From assembly GCF_009755725.1 (NCBI RefSeq), contig NZ_CP046619.1, positions 3,158,609 to 3,222,608 of the forward strand: DNA of 64,000 nt. Reading direction: 5' to 3'. The notes beneath the pieces are model-generated. The model was not told the origin of the DNA, ran no database searches, and saw nothing but the letters and a program-made list of their open reading frames with translations. Source of the stretch: Diaminobutyricimonas sp. LJ205. GTDB lineage: Bacteria > Actinomycetota > Actinomycetes > Actinomycetales > Microbacteriaceae. Both the position numbers and the translations under genes were made by a program. Shown piece after piece: positions 43,251 through 52,451 of the stretch (positions within the stretch are counted from its first letter, which is position 1; each line of letters starts with the position of its first letter).

Positions 43251-43900
43251 GCTGTGTGTCCTTTGTGCTCGGTGACGGCGGCCGGTTCGGGTCCAGCCCA
43301 CTTCATCGACAGGGCGCCGATGGCGAGATAGACACCGGCGATGGCGGCATACGCACCGAGGGCACCGACCGCGATGACTGCGGCGGTAAGAACCCCGCTG
43401 ACACCGTTGGATCCGGTGAACTCGTCATTGAGATCGGGCGGAAGGATGAGCACGACGACCGCGAACAGAACGGTGAGCGCGCCGACGAAAATCCAGTCCC
43501 GGCTGGGTGGCGTCCGGCGCGCACGCAGACCGAGGAAGAGCTCGAGGAACCCGGTGATCGCTGCCCACACGCTGACCAGGTACAGGAAGAACGGCAGCCC
43601 GCCACCGTTGATTGCGAGGGCAAGTCCGCCCGCAACGACGCTGACCAGCGCCTGCAGTAGCACGATCACCCGCTCGGCATTGCGGTGGATGAGGATGGCC
43701 GCGATCGCGAAGATCAGGGCGGTGACGATCGCGAAGCCACCGAACACGGTCAGACCGAGCGTTGGGGAGTGATCCTGCGAGAAGGTGATGACGAGCGCGG
43801 TGGCGATCAGCACGATGGCCCGGGCGAGTGGGATCGGCCAGTACGCTGCGCGGCGGACACCGCTCTGCTGCTGTACTGACACCGACGTGACCTCTCTCAT
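43247..43900 (-). CDS. DUF308/HdeD-like membrane protein
   Basis: 217 residues with about six helices. The repeated glycine-rich hairpin pattern (VIVLLQALVSVVAGGLALAI, then VSVWAAITGFLELFLGLRARRTPPSRDW) matches HdeD/DUF308 duplications. In other bacteria HdeD relates to acid-stress envelope function, but that role is not established here. Paired with the small downstream protein. Confidence 0.75.
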   Translation of the reverse strand: MREVTSVSVQQQSGVRRAAYWPIPLARAIVLIATALVITFSQDHSPTLGLTVFGGFAIVTALIFAIAAILIHRNAERVIVLLQALVSVVAGGLALAINGGGLPFFLYLVSVWAAITGFLELFLGLRARRTPPSRDWIFVGALTVLFAVVVLILPPDLNDEFTGSNGVSGVLTAAVIAVGALGAYAAIAGVYLAIGALSMKWAGPEPAAVTEHKGHTA

Positions 43901-44000
43901 GGGCGTCCTGCCAGTTTAGCCGCGGCCGCTGGGCGCACGGCCCCGTGGACCGCGCCCACTGGTCGACCCTGGCGAAAGACTGGGCCGCCACGCTGCGCCG

Positions 44001-45386
44001 CTAGACGTTGGGCATGTCCGCGAAGCGCGAGAAGTGGCCCTGGAACGCCACGGTGATGGTGTCGGTCGGACCGTTACGGTGCTTGGCCACGATCAGGTCG
44101 GCCTCGCCGGCGCGCGGATTGTCCTTCTCGTAGGCACTCTCACGGTGCAGCAGGATCACCATGTCGGCATCCTGCTCGATCGAGCCGGATTCACGCAGGT
44201 CGGCGATCTGCGGCTTCTTGTCGGCACGCTGCTCGGGTCCACGGTTCAGCTGCGAGAGCGCGATCACCGGCACCTGCAGCTCTTTGGCCATCAGCTTGAG
44301 CGCCCGCGAGAACTCACTGACCTCTTGCTGGCGCGATTCGACGCGCTTTCCGGATGTCATCAGCTGCAGGTAGTCGATGACGACCATCTTCAGCCCGACT
44401 TTCTGCTTCAGGCGTCGAGCCTTCGCGCGAATCTCGACCAGGGTCATGTTCGGGCTGTCGTCGATGTAGAGCGGGGCGTCGTTGATGCGCCCGCGGGTCG
44501 AGGCGATGGTGGTCCAGTCGCGGGCCTCGACGGTTCCCTTACGCATGGCCTGCAGCGGCACCGCGGCCTCGGCCGACAGCAGGCGCATCGCGATCTCGCT
44601 GCGGCCCATCTCGAGCGAGAAGAAGATGGCTGGCATGTCGTGCTTGATCGCCGCGGAACGGGCGAAGTCGAGCGCGAGGGTCGACTTTCCGAGCGCGGGC
44701 CTGGCGGCGACGATGATCATCTGCCCCGGGTGGAACCCGTTGGTCAGGTTGTCGAGGCCGGAGAACCCTGTCGGCACGCCGGTCAGCGAGCCGTCGCGAC
44801 CCTGCGCCGCCTCGATCTCGTCGATGGCCACGGTGACGGCCTCGGTCAGCGGAACGTAGTCCTCGGTCTCGACCCCGCCCGCGACGTTGTAGATCTCGGC
44901 CTGCGCGTTGTTGACCAGGTCGGTGACCTCGCCCTCGCTGGCGTAGCCCATCTGCACGATGCGGGTGCCCGCCTCGACCAGGCGGCGCAGCACGGCCTTC
45001 TCGGCGACGATCGAGGCGTAGAAGCCGGCGTTCGCGGCCGTCGGCACGAGGCTGGTGAGCGTGTGCAGGTACTCGGCACCCCCGGCTCGGCTGAGCAGAC
45101 CGGACTTGGTGAGTTCGTCGGTGACCGCGATCACATCGGTGGGCTCGCCGTGCGAGTACAGCGTCATGATCGCGTCGAAGATCAACTCGTGCTTGGGCAC
45201 GTAGAAGTCGACGGCGCGCACGGTTTCGATGACGTCGGCTACCGCGTCCTTGCTGAGCAGCATGCCGCCGATCGCGCTCTGCTCGGCGAGCAGGTCGTGC
45301 GGGGGAGTCCGATCGCCGCGGTATTGCTCACGCCCGTCAGTACCGCGCTGCTGATCACTAGCGAGACCCAGGTGGGCGATCGACAT
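44001..45386 (-). CDS. dnaB: Replicative DNA helicase
   Basis: 461 residues, standard length, no intein. DnaB N-terminal domain (PPHDLLAEQSAIGGMLLSKDAVADVIETV) then the RecA-like domain with Walker A ARPALGKSTLA, Walker B region AIFFSLEMGRSEIAMRLLSAE, and MVVIDYLQLM. It is the replication fork helicase. Upstream lies a DnaA-box cluster (45540-45736), and rplI is the next gene. Confidence 0.97.
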   Translation of the reverse strand: MSIAHLGLASDQQRGTDGREQYRGDRTPPHDLLAEQSAIGGMLLSKDAVADVIETVRAVDFYVPKHELIFDAIMTLYSHGEPTDVIAVTDELTKSGLLSRAGGAEYLHTLTSLVPTAANAGFYASIVAEKAVLRRLVEAGTRIVQMGYASEGEVTDLVNNAQAEIYNVAGGVETEDYVPLTEAVTVAIDEIEAAQGRDGSLTGVPTGFSGLDNLTNGFHPGQMIIVAARPALGKSTLALDFARSAAIKHDMPAIFFSLEMGRSEIAMRLLSAEAAVPLQAMRKGTVEARDWTTIASTRGRINDAPLYIDDSPNMTLVEIRAKARRLKQKVGLKMVVIDYLQLMTSGKRVESRQQEVSEFSRALKLMAKELQVPVIALSQLNRGPEQRADKKPQIADLRESGSIEQDADMVILLHRESAYEKDNPRAGEADLIVAKHRNGPTDTITVAFQGHFSRFADMPNV

Positions 45387-45539
45387 ATGGCTGCTTCTTC
45401 CTCTGTTGCTGTAGCTACCCCGGGTCTACCGGACGCCACCGACACCGCCCGGCTAGACGCGCGGCCAACGGGAAGGCAGGCAGCGTCATCGGGTTGCGCA
45501 TCACCCTAAGAACTCACAGACCAACCCTCCAAGCGTGCC

Positions 45540-45736
45540 TGTGGATAACTCTGTGGACAAACTGCGCGAAACGCCGGGAAGCGTGTGTAGTACTTGTGGA
45601 TGGTTCTGTGGAAACCCTGACGACTTATCACTCGAAACACAGTCTGACCTGCATTTTTGTTATTCACATCATGTGTGTAGAAACATGTTTAGATTCCACG
45701 TTGAGGGTTGGGGATTTTTGAGAGGCCTGTGCACAA
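45540..45736. promoter_or_regulatory. DnaA-box cluster between dnaB and rplI
   Basis: TGTGGATAA (45540-45548, exact classic box), TGTGGACAA (45552-45560, actinobacterial TTGTCCACA reversed), weaker TGTGGATGG (45595), TGTGGAAAC (45607), TTATTCACA (45660, opposite strand) and TGTGCACAA (45728). The 422-bp gap also has AT-rich stretches. Possible DnaA titration site or a DnaA-controlled dnaB promoter. Confidence 0.7.
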
Positions 45737-45761
45737 AACGCTTGACAGCGGGCCTTAAATA

Positions 45762-45794
45762 GCGATAGCGGCGAGCAAAGCTCGCCGCTATCGC
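45762..45794 (-). terminator. Terminator of the rpsF-ssb-rpsR-rplI operon
   Basis: GCGATAGCGGCGAGC (45762-45776) pairs perfectly with its reverse complement (45780-45794) around AAA. It lies 15 bp after the rplI stop on the minus strand. Confidence 0.85.
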
Positions 45795-45808
45795 CAGGGA
45801 ATCGATCC

Positions 45809-46264
45809 CTACTTCTTGGCGGCAACCACCTGAAGGGTGATCGTGGCCACGAGGTCCTCGCGCAGGCGCACGGTTGCCTCGTGCTCGCCCACCGACTTGA
45901 TCGGAGTCGAGATCTCGATCTTGCGCTTGTCGAGCGAACCGATGCCCGACTCCAGGACGGCGGCCGCGACATCCGCGGGCTTCACCGAACCGAACAGGCG
46001 ACCTTCGGCGCCGGCCTTGACGGCCAGCTTGACCTTGTTCGCCTCGAGCTTGGCCTTGAGGTCCTTGGCCTCCTCGATCGTGGCGAGCTCGCGCGCAGCG
46101 CGGGCAGCCTTGATCGAGTCAACCTGCTTCTCGCCACCACGGGTCCACGCGACAGCGAAGCCCTGAGGGATGAGGTAGTTACGGGCGAACCCGTTCTTGA
46201 CGTCTACGACGTCTCCCGCCGAACCGAGGCCGGAGACCTCGTGCGTGAGAATCAATTTCGACAT
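45809..46264 (-). CDS. rplI: Ribosomal protein L9
   Basis: 151 residues. N-terminal L9 motif [35 protein letters not shown] and C-terminal domain with [26 protein letters not shown] are complete. Large-subunit protein near L1. Last gene of rpsF-ssb-rpsR-rplI. Confidence 0.98.
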   Translation of the reverse strand: MSKLILTHEVSGLGSAGDVVDVKNGFARNYLIPQGFAVAWTRGGEKQVDSIKAARAARELATIEEAKDLKAKLEANKVKLAVKAGAEGRLFGSVKPADVAAAVLESGIGSLDKRKIEISTPIKSVGEHEATVRLREDLVATITLQVVAAKK

Positions 46265-46275
46265 GTCTCTCGTCC

Positions 46276-46539
46276 CTATCTGCCGGAGCCGGCGTAGGGC
46301 AGAAGCGCCATCTCGCGCGCGTTCTTAACGGCGCGGGCGATGAGGCGCTGCTCCTGCACGGAGACACCGGTGATACGACGAGCGCGGATCTTTCCCCGCT
46401 CGGAGATGAACTTGCGCAGAGTGGCGACATCCTTGTAATCGATGACGCCCACGCGGATCGACTTCGCGGGAGCGGCGTTCTTGCCGCCCTTGGCCCCGCG
46501 GAGTGGCTTGCGGCGGTCGCCGCTGCTCTTTCCAGCCAT
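46276..46539 (-). CDS. rpsR: Ribosomal protein S18
   Basis: 87 residues with the S18 core [50 protein letters not shown]. Small-subunit protein that pairs with S6 at the platform. Lies between ssb and rplI in the usual operon order. Confidence 0.98.
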   Translation of the reverse strand: MAGKSSGDRRKPLRGAKGGKNAAPAKSIRVGVIDYKDVATLRKFISERGKIRARRITGVSVQEQRLIARAVKNAREMALLPYAGSGR

Positions 46540-46562
46540 GGTTTCTTCTTTCCTGAAATTCT

Positions 46563-47051
46563 TTAGAACGGGGTTTCGTCGTTAAAGCTGCCGGGCGTGT
46601 TCCACACGTCCCCACCCGACGCGGCCGGAGCGGAAGGCGCCCACGGCTCGTCAGCGACCTGAGCCTGCGAACGGCCTCCGCCGCCACCCGACGTGCGAGT
46701 GACCTGAGCGGTGGCGTACCGCAGCGAGGGGCCGATCTCGTCGACCTCCAGCTCGATCGAGGTGCGCTTCTCGCCTTCCTTCGTCTCGTAGGAACGCTGC
46801 TTCAGGCGACCGGTCGCAATGACCCGGCTGCCCTTCGTCAGGCTCCCGGCGACGTGCTCGGCGAACTCGCGCCAGACACTGGCACGCAGGAAGAGGGCTT
46901 CGCCGTCCTTCCAGTCGTTTGCCTGGCGGTCGAAGGTGCGCGGCGTCGACGCAATCGTGAAGTTCGCGACTGCGAGCCCGCCCTGCGTGTACCGCAGTTC
47001 GGGGTCAGCGGTGAGGTTGCCCACGACCGTGATGACGGTTTCGCCGGCCAT
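46563..47051 (-). CDS. ssb: Single-stranded DNA-binding protein
   Basis: 162 residues. N-terminal OB fold ([51 protein letters not shown]) and C-terminal NDETPF tail, the acidic partner-binding tip. Glycine-rich linker ([10 protein letters not shown]) is short. Binds ssDNA in replication and repair. Second in rpsF-ssb-rpsR-rplI. Confidence 0.97.
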   Translation of the reverse strand: MAGETVITVVGNLTADPELRYTQGGLAVANFTIASTPRTFDRQANDWKDGEALFLRASVWREFAEHVAGSLTKGSRVIATGRLKQRSYETKEGEKRTSIELEVDEIGPSLRYATAQVTRTSGGGGGRSQAQVADEPWAPSAPAASGGDVWNTPGSFNDETPF

Positions 47052-47054
47052 GGC

Positions 47055-47546
47055 CTACTCGGCAGCCTTGGTCGGCTCGGCGTCGGCAGCCTTCGCGGCA
47101 GAAGCCTCGGCGACCTTCGCAGGTGCAGCGGCAGCCTTAGCGGGAGCAGCCTCAGCGACCTTCGCGGGTGCGGCCTCGGTAGCCTTCGCGGGGGCAGCAG
47201 CCTTGCGGGCGGCCTTCTCGTCGGCGCGCTTCGTAGCGGCGGCGACCTGGGCGATAGCTTCTTCGGCCCGCAGCACCTTGGTGCGCATGACGGCTTCGGA
47301 GAGCTTGAGCTGGCGGTCCAGCTCGTTCACCGACGTGGGCTCGGCGGTCAACTGAACGACGGCGTAAATGCCTTCGCTCTTCTTGTTGATCTCGTACGCG
47401 AGCTTGCGGCGACCCCAGATGTCAACGTTGTCGATGGTTCCCCCATCGGCCCGGATGACACCAAGGAACTTGTCTAGGCTGGGAGCCACGGTGCGCTCAT
47501 CGATTTCCGGATCGAGGATCACCATGAGTTCGTACTGATGCGTCAC
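47055..47546 (-). CDS. rpsF: Ribosomal protein S6 with Ala/Lys-rich C-terminal tail
   Basis: 163 residues from GTG 47546 ([17 protein letters not shown]), which has AAGGAGGTGG upstream; the S6 core ends near residue 105. Then an approximately 60-residue tail of AAPAK(A/V)xEA-like repeats is added, ending [12 protein letters not shown], unlike typical S6 C-termini. The tail is positively charged with regular Ala spacing, so it may be helical and bind RNA or DNA. Low-complexity slippage is likely to vary its length among strains. First gene of the operon. Confidence 0.93.
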   Translation of the reverse strand: MTHQYELMVILDPEIDERTVAPSLDKFLGVIRADGGTIDNVDIWGRRKLAYEINKKSEGIYAVVQLTAEPTSVNELDRQLKLSEAVMRTKVLRAEEAIAQVAAATKRADEKAARKAAAPAKATEAAPAKVAEAAPAKAAAAPAKVAEASAAKAADAEPTKAAE

Positions 47547-47573
47547 TAACCCACCTCCTTTGGACTTGAACGG

Positions 47574-47590
47574 CTGCAGACGGTCTGCAG
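47574..47590 (-). promoter_or_regulatory. Hairpin in rpsF leader, candidate S6:S18 binding site
   Basis: CTGCAGA (47574-47580) and TCTGCAG (47584-47590) form a perfect 7-bp stem with CGG between them, so on the minus-strand mRNA the loop is CCG. S6:S18 autoregulatory leaders are reported to contain a conserved CCG in a hairpin; this one is just upstream of the ribosome binding site. Match is suggestive only. Confidence 0.4.
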
Positions 47591-47687
47591 CAGGAGGGTT
47601 GTGCATCGTTGTCGGGCGACAATTCGGCCGCAGACAACCTGCTTAGTGTAGTCAGACATCCCCCCTGTATCAAGGAGCACCTCGTTC

Positions 47688-48767
47688 ATGACCCTTCGGG
47701 TTGCAATCGCCGGCGTCGGAAACTGCGCATCATCGCTCGTTCAGGGCATCACCTTCTATGCGGATGCCGCAGACGATGACGTCATCCCCGGCCTCATGCA
47801 CACGCGCTTCGGCCCGTACAGCGTGCGGGATATCGAGTTCGTCGCCGCCTTCGACGTGGACGCCGCGAAAGTGGGCTCCGACCTGGCCGACGCGATCTGG
47901 GCCAGCCAGAACAACACCCTGAAGTTCGCCGACGTGCCCGCCACCGGCGTCACCGTGCAGCGCGGCCCCACCTTGGATGGCCTCGGCGAGTACTACCGGG
48001 CGGCGATCGAGGAGTCGGATGCCGCGACCGTCGACGTCGCCGCGGCGCTCCGCGCGTCCGGCGCCGATGTGCTGGTCTGCTACCTGCCGGTCGGCTCGGA
48101 GCAGGCCGCCAAGCACTACGCGCAGGCGGCGATCGACGCTGGCGTTGCCTTCGTAAACGCGCTGCCCGTGTTCATCGCGAGCGACCCGGTCTGGGCGCAG
48201 AAGTTCACCGACGCGGGTGTGCCGATCGTCGGCGACGACATCAAGAGCCAGTTCGGTGCCACCATCACCCACCGGGTGCTCGCGCGACTGTTCGAGCAGC
48301 GCGGACTGGTGCTCGATCGCACCTACCAGCTCAACGTGGGCGGCAACATGGACTTCCAGAACATGCTGGAACGTTCGCGACTGGAGTCGAAGAAGGTCTC
48401 GAAGACCCAGTCGGTGACCAGCAACATCGATGTCACACTGCCGGCCGGAGACATTCACATCGGGCCGAGCGATCACGTGCCGTGGCTCGAGGATCGCAAA
48501 TTCGCCTACGTCCGGATCGAGGGCCACGGATTCGGCAACGCCCCGACCTCGCTGGAGTACAAGCTCGAGGTCTGGGACTCTCCCAACTCGGCCGGTGTCG
48601 TCATCGATGCCATCCGGGCGGCGAAACTCGCCCTGGATGCCGGCCTCGGCGGACCGGTGGAATCGGCATCCGCCTACTTCATGAAGTCGCCGCCGGTGCA
48701 GCACCCCGACCATGAGGCCCGCGCCCTGCTGGAGCGGTTCATCGTGGAGGCTTCGGCCACGCACTAG
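47688..48767 (+). CDS. ino1: Myo-inositol-3-phosphate synthase
   Basis: 359 residues, the actinobacterial short type. NAD-binding start [19 protein letters not shown] and catalytic core [21 protein letters not shown] and [29 protein letters not shown] are typical. Converts glucose 6-phosphate to inositol 3-phosphate for phosphatidylinositol and mycothiol. Stands alone; AAGGAG about 13 bp upstream serves as ribosome binding site. Confidence 0.97.
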   Translation: MTLRVAIAGVGNCASSLVQGITFYADAADDDVIPGLMHTRFGPYSVRDIEFVAAFDVDAAKVGSDLADAIWASQNNTLKFADVPATGVTVQRGPTLDGLGEYYRAAIEESDAATVDVAAALRASGADVLVCYLPVGSEQAAKHYAQAAIDAGVAFVNALPVFIASDPVWAQKFTDAGVPIVGDDIKSQFGATITHRVLARLFEQRGLVLDRTYQLNVGGNMDFQNMLERSRLESKKVSKTQSVTSNIDVTLPAGDIHIGPSDHVPWLEDRKFAYVRIEGHGFGNAPTSLEYKLEVWDSPNSAGVVIDAIRAAKLALDAGLGGPVESASAYFMKSPPVQHPDHEARALLERFIVEASATH

Positions 48768-48780
48768 CCGAACCCACTCG

Positions 48781-48840
48781 GTGAGGTGCCCAAGAAACCT
48801 AGTGTGCGGGCCCGATCACTAGGACTTTTGGGCACCTCAC
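48781..48840. terminator. Long inverted repeat, CTAGT type (copy 2)
   Basis: GTGAGGTGCCCAAGAAACCT (then AGTG, 48781-48804) pairs with 48817-48840 in 21 of 24 positions around a 12-base loop. It lies between convergent ino1 and the CCA enzyme gene and shares arm layout (TGAG, GCC, A-run, CTAGT) with the copy at 17777. Likely a bidirectional terminator. A parS site begins 5 bp later. Confidence 0.65.
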
Positions 48841-48844
48841 GGCA

Positions 48845-48858
48845 GTTTCACGTGAAAC
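48845..48858. promoter_or_regulatory. parS centromere site (outlying)
   Basis: GTTTCACGTGAAAC, the 14-bp parS core, between ino1 and the CCA gene. It lies about 10 kb from the parAB genes and about 9.9 kb from the next site at 58728. Expected ParB binding site. Confidence 0.93.
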
Positions 48859-48893
48859 GGACCCGGAACCGTAAACGGAATCGGCCAAGCGGG

Positions 48894-50321
48894 TTACTCA
48901 GTTCCGCGCACCGCCCACCAGGCCCGCAGGCGCTGCTCGGCCGCTTCGGCGCCGATGGAGCCCTCGTCCAGGCGCACCTCCATCAGGAACCGGTAGGCCT
49001 CACCGACCTCGCGCCCAGGCTTCAGCCCGAGGATCGCCATGATCTGCTCACCATCGAGGTCGGGGCGGATTGCCGCCATCTCCTCGGCTTTCGAGAGCTC
49101 GACGATCCGCTTCTCGAGATCCTCGTAAGCGAACGCCAGCCGATCGGCCCGGCGGCGGTTGCGGGTGGTCACATCCGCACGGGTGATGATGTGCAGGCGC
49201 TCCAGCTGGTCACCGGCGTCACGCACATACCGCCGTACCGCTGAGTCGGTCCACACACCGTCGGTGTACCCGAAGAACCGCAGATGCAGCTCGATCAGCC
49301 GCGCGACCGAGCTGATGGTGTCGTTATCGAAGCGGAGCGCCCGCAACCGCTTCGCCGCCAGCTTCGAGCCGACGACATCGTGGTGGTAGAAGCTGACTGC
49401 GCCGCCTGCCTCAATCTTCCGCGTCGCCGGCTTGCCGATATCGTGCAGCAGCGCCGCCAGGCGCAGCACCAGATCGGGGGAGTGGCCGCGGGACTTCTCC
49501 AGGTCGATCGCCTGGTCGAGCACGGTCAGGCTGTGCTCATAGACATCCTTGTGGTGCGCATGCTCGTCGATCTCGAGCTTCAGCGCCGGAATCTCAGGAA
49601 GCACGTAACCGGCCAAGCCGGTTTCGACGAGCAGGCGGATGCCTCGGCCCGGCGCATCCGTGAGCAGCAGCTTCGACAGCTCATCGCTAACCCGTTCGGC
49701 GCTGATCATCTCGATGCGCGGCGCCAATTCGGACATTGCCGCCAGCGTCGCCTCCTCGACGACGAAGCCGAGCTGTGAGCTGAACCGCGCGGCACGCATC
49801 ATGCGTAGCGGGTCGTCGCCGAACGAGACCTCGGCGGCGGCAGGGGTACGCAATAACTGAGCCAGCAGGTCATCGATGCCACCGGAGGGATCCACCAGCA
49901 CGCGCTCGGGCAGCCGCAGCGCCATCGAGTTCACGGTGAAGTCACGGCGGACCAGATCCTCCTCGAGGGATTGCCCGAACTCGACGACTGGCTTGCGGGT
50001 CTGCCCGTCGTAGGCATCCGTGCGGTACGTGGTGATCTCCACGGTCTGGCCGTTGATTCGTGCACCGATTGTGCCGAACGCTCGGCCGATGTCCCAGTGC
50101 GTGTCGGCGATGGGAGCGACGATCCGCACGATTTCGTCAGGTGTCGCGCTGGTGGCGAAGTCGAGGTCGTTCAGCGGGCGCTCAAGGAAGGCGTCCCGCA
50201 CGGGTCCGCCGACGAGCGCGAGTTCGTGCCCCGCGGTCTCGAAACTGGAGGCGAGCCGAGCAATCGACGCCGTATCTGCTAGTTCGTGCAGTCGCTGGAC
50301 CGCTGAAGCGACGCTCACCAT
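48894..50321 (-). CDS. CCA tRNA nucleotidyltransferase
   Basis: About 475 residues from ATG 50321; an upstream ATG at 50348 is also in frame. Nucleotidyltransferase motifs LVGGPVRDAFLERPLNDLDFAT and RRDFTVNSMAL are followed by an HD domain (HHKDVYEHSLTVLDQAI, LAALLHDIGKPATR), typical of actinobacterial CCA-adding enzymes. It adds or repairs the 3' CCA of tRNA. Divergent from the DUF6049 gene. Confidence 0.93.
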   Translation of the reverse strand: MVSVASAVQRLHELADTASIARLASSFETAGHELALVGGPVRDAFLERPLNDLDFATSATPDEIVRIVAPIADTHWDIGRAFGTIGARINGQTVEITTYRTDAYDGQTRKPVVEFGQSLEEDLVRRDFTVNSMALRLPERVLVDPSGGIDDLLAQLLRTPAAAEVSFGDDPLRMMRAARFSSQLGFVVEEATLAAMSELAPRIEMISAERVSDELSKLLLTDAPGRGIRLLVETGLAGYVLPEIPALKLEIDEHAHHKDVYEHSLTVLDQAIDLEKSRGHSPDLVLRLAALLHDIGKPATRKIEAGGAVSFYHHDVVGSKLAAKRLRALRFDNDTISSVARLIELHLRFFGYTDGVWTDSAVRRYVRDAGDQLERLHIITRADVTTRNRRRADRLAFAYEDLEKRIVELSKAEEMAAIRPDLDGEQIMAILGLKPGREVGEAYRFLMEVRLDEGSIGAEAAEQRLRAWWAVRGTE

Positions 50322-50328
50322 ATCCCTA

Positions 50329-50340
50329 GAGTCTAGACTC
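50329..50340. promoter_or_regulatory. Palindrome with overlapping divergent -10 boxes
   Basis: GAGTCTAGACTC (50329-50340) is a perfect palindrome 8 bp from the CCA-enzyme start. TAGACT or TAGAGT can be read as -10 box in both directions, so it may serve both divergent promoters and give a near-leaderless CCA-enzyme mRNA. Confidence 0.45.
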
Positions 50341-50378
50341 GGTGGCATGTTGGCCGAGCGGATTCACGGGGTCGGCCT

Positions 50379-52451
50379 GTGCCCATGAAGCCACTGCGCG
50401 CAGTATTGGCGCTGGTTCTCGGCCTGGCCGGGATCGGCGCCACCTCTTTTCCAGCGGCGTCAGCGCCACTGCCCGACGTCCCGATAGACCTCGCGGTCGC
50501 GGTTGAATCTCAAGGCATCCTGCGCCCGGCGACCGATCTGCGGGTGGTGGTCACCATCGGCAATGGCGGCTCCACCACCCTGAACGACGCGTCCGCCTCC
50601 GTGCACCTGGCGAACACGCCAGCCGACTCGCCCAACGAACTCGCCGAGTGGTTCCAGGCCGAGCCGGACAGTGACGAGGATGCCGGTCGGGAACTTGCGC
50701 GGGTGGACGCCAGCGGGCTGTCGCCTCGATCCAGCACGCAATTGGTAGTCACGGTGCCGGCCGCGTCGATTCCGATCACCGCGCCGACCACCGAGGCCTA
50801 CGCGCTCGCGGTGCGCCTCAATGTCGCCGGCGAGACGGTGGCCGAGGAGCGCAATGCGATCGTCTGGCACCCCGAACCGGTCAGCCCCGCTGTGGGCGTC
50901 GGGATCATCGTTCCCTTGGTCATCCCCCAGCATCCAGACGCCATGATCGATGCTGCGACACTCGCAGCCGCAACCGGCCCAGTCGGTTTGCTGTCGCGGG
51001 AGCTGAATGCCGCGATCGGCAGTCCCGCCGCCCTAGCGGTGGATCCGATGATCCTTGCCTCGATTCGCGTGCTCGGGAGTGACGCCCCGCCGAGCGCGCT
51101 CGAGTGGCTGTCCCGGCTGGAGACCGCCCCCAATGACAAGTTCACCCTCGGTTACGCGGACTCCGACCTGACTCTGCCGCTGCAGGCAGGCGCCGGCGCG
51201 CCGGTCGGCGTGGAAAGCTTCGATTTCGCCCTCAATCCGTCGCGCTTCCAGACCCCGACCCCCGCGCCGACGACGCCGGGCACACCCGCCCCGGTTCCGG
51301 AGCAGACGCTGCCGACCACCGAACAGCTCATGGCGCTGCCCGGGTCGATCGGTGCGATCGCGTGGCCTGGCACCGACTCGGTGACCACTGCCGATCTCCC
51401 TCCTCTTGCGGCAGCGGGCTATCAGACGCTGCTGCTGTCCTCAGGCAACCTCGAGGGTGAAGACGGTCGCTCCCATGTGACTGCCGGTGGCGCCGACGTG
51501 CTGGTCGTGCAGCAGCGGATGTCCGCCATCCTCGACAATGCCGTGCAGGCGTCGTCGACCCTCGAGTGGCAACAAGAGATGAACCGGCTCTCGGCGGTGC
51601 TGGCGTCGGCCGCGACATCCGGTACCACCAGCGTCCTCGGGGCGCTCGACCGGGAGGTCGGCGGGGTCGCGCAGCGCCTCACCGAGACACTGGCGACCCT
51701 CGGCACTTTGCCGTGGGTGCAGGGCACCGCGCTGTCGACCATGCTGGCGACCGAGGCGACGGCAGCGACCCTGGTTGAGATGCCCCAGTCCGCCGAGCGG
51801 GTGATGATGGCCTCGTCGATGCTGCAGGCGGAGTCCGCCGACGCCGGGTTTGCGACCGCCGCCGCCGACCCTTCGTTGATCACCGCGGAACGTCGGCTGG
51901 ACCTGCTCACCGCACTGTCGCTCTCCTGGGGGGCGACCGCGGATGACCTGAAGGCTCCCGCCGGGGTGTTCCTCGAGACCAGCGAGGACCTGCTCGGGTC
52001 GGTCGCGGTCGCCGAAGGCGGCCAGATCCTGTTGCTCGCGGACCGGTCCAATCTGCAGATCTCGGTGCGGAACGACCTGCCTCAGCCGGTCACCGTTCGC
52101 CTGACGACGCGCGCGATGACCGCTGGTCTCGCGATCGAAGACCCGGTGATCGACGTCACCCTTGAGCCCGAATCGCAACGTGACGTCGCTGTTCCGGTGC
52201 AGTCGGTGTCGAACGGCGACGTTCCGGTGCGGGTGTCGCTGACCAGCCCGACCGGGGTGACGATCGGCGATCCGCTGCTCGTGCCGGTCAACGTTCAGGC
52301 TGGCTGGGAAACCGCGGGCACGATCGCCGTGGCGGTGCTGCTGGTGCTGGTGTTCGGGATCGGCATCACGCGCAACATCCTCAAGCGCCGTAAGCAGCGC
52401 CAGGAAGCGGATGTCGCCGCCACCACGACCCCGGGGGTAGCCGATGTCTGA
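50379..52451 (+). CDS. DUF6049 envelope protein
   Basis: 690 residues; GTG 50379 with ATG 50385 as alternative. Signal peptide ends ...FPAASA; a large outer domain follows, with Thr/Pro-rich linker TPTPAPTTPGTPAP near residue 290; one C-terminal helix (TIAVAVLLVLVFGIGITRNIL) and a basic tail RRKQRQ. This layout and position before murJ match DUF6049, a conserved actinobacterial family without assigned function. The last 8 bp overlap murJ. Its genomic tie suggests a role in cell wall growth. Confidence 0.85.
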   Translation: MPMKPLRAVLALVLGLAGIGATSFPAASAPLPDVPIDLAVAVESQGILRPATDLRVVVTIGNGGSTTLNDASASVHLANTPADSPNELAEWFQAEPDSDEDAGRELARVDASGLSPRSSTQLVVTVPAASIPITAPTTEAYALAVRLNVAGETVAEERNAIVWHPEPVSPAVGVGIIVPLVIPQHPDAMIDAATLAAATGPVGLLSRELNAAIGSPAALAVDPMILASIRVLGSDAPPSALEWLSRLETAPNDKFTLGYADSDLTLPLQAGAGAPVGVESFDFALNPSRFQTPTPAPTTPGTPAPVPEQTLPTTEQLMALPGSIGAIAWPGTDSVTTADLPPLAAAGYQTLLLSSGNLEGEDGRSHVTAGGADVLVVQQRMSAILDNAVQASSTLEWQQEMNRLSAVLASAATSGTTSVLGALDREVGGVAQRLTETLATLGTLPWVQGTALSTMLATEATAATLVEMPQSAERVMMASSMLQAESADAGFATAAADPSLITAERRLDLLTALSLSWGATADDLKAPAGVFLETSEDLLGSVAVAEGGQILLLADRSNLQISVRNDLPQPVTVRLTTRAMTAGLAIEDPVIDVTLEPESQRDVAVPVQSVSNGDVPVRVSLTSPTGVTIGDPLLVPVNVQAGWETAGTIAVAVLLVLVFGIGITRNILKRRKQRQEADVAATTTPGVADV

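Noticed and set aside
45540..45736. Main oriC
   Set aside because: The origin is expected beside dnaA right of rpmH; dnaA and dnaN are not here. A DnaA-binding side locus fits better.
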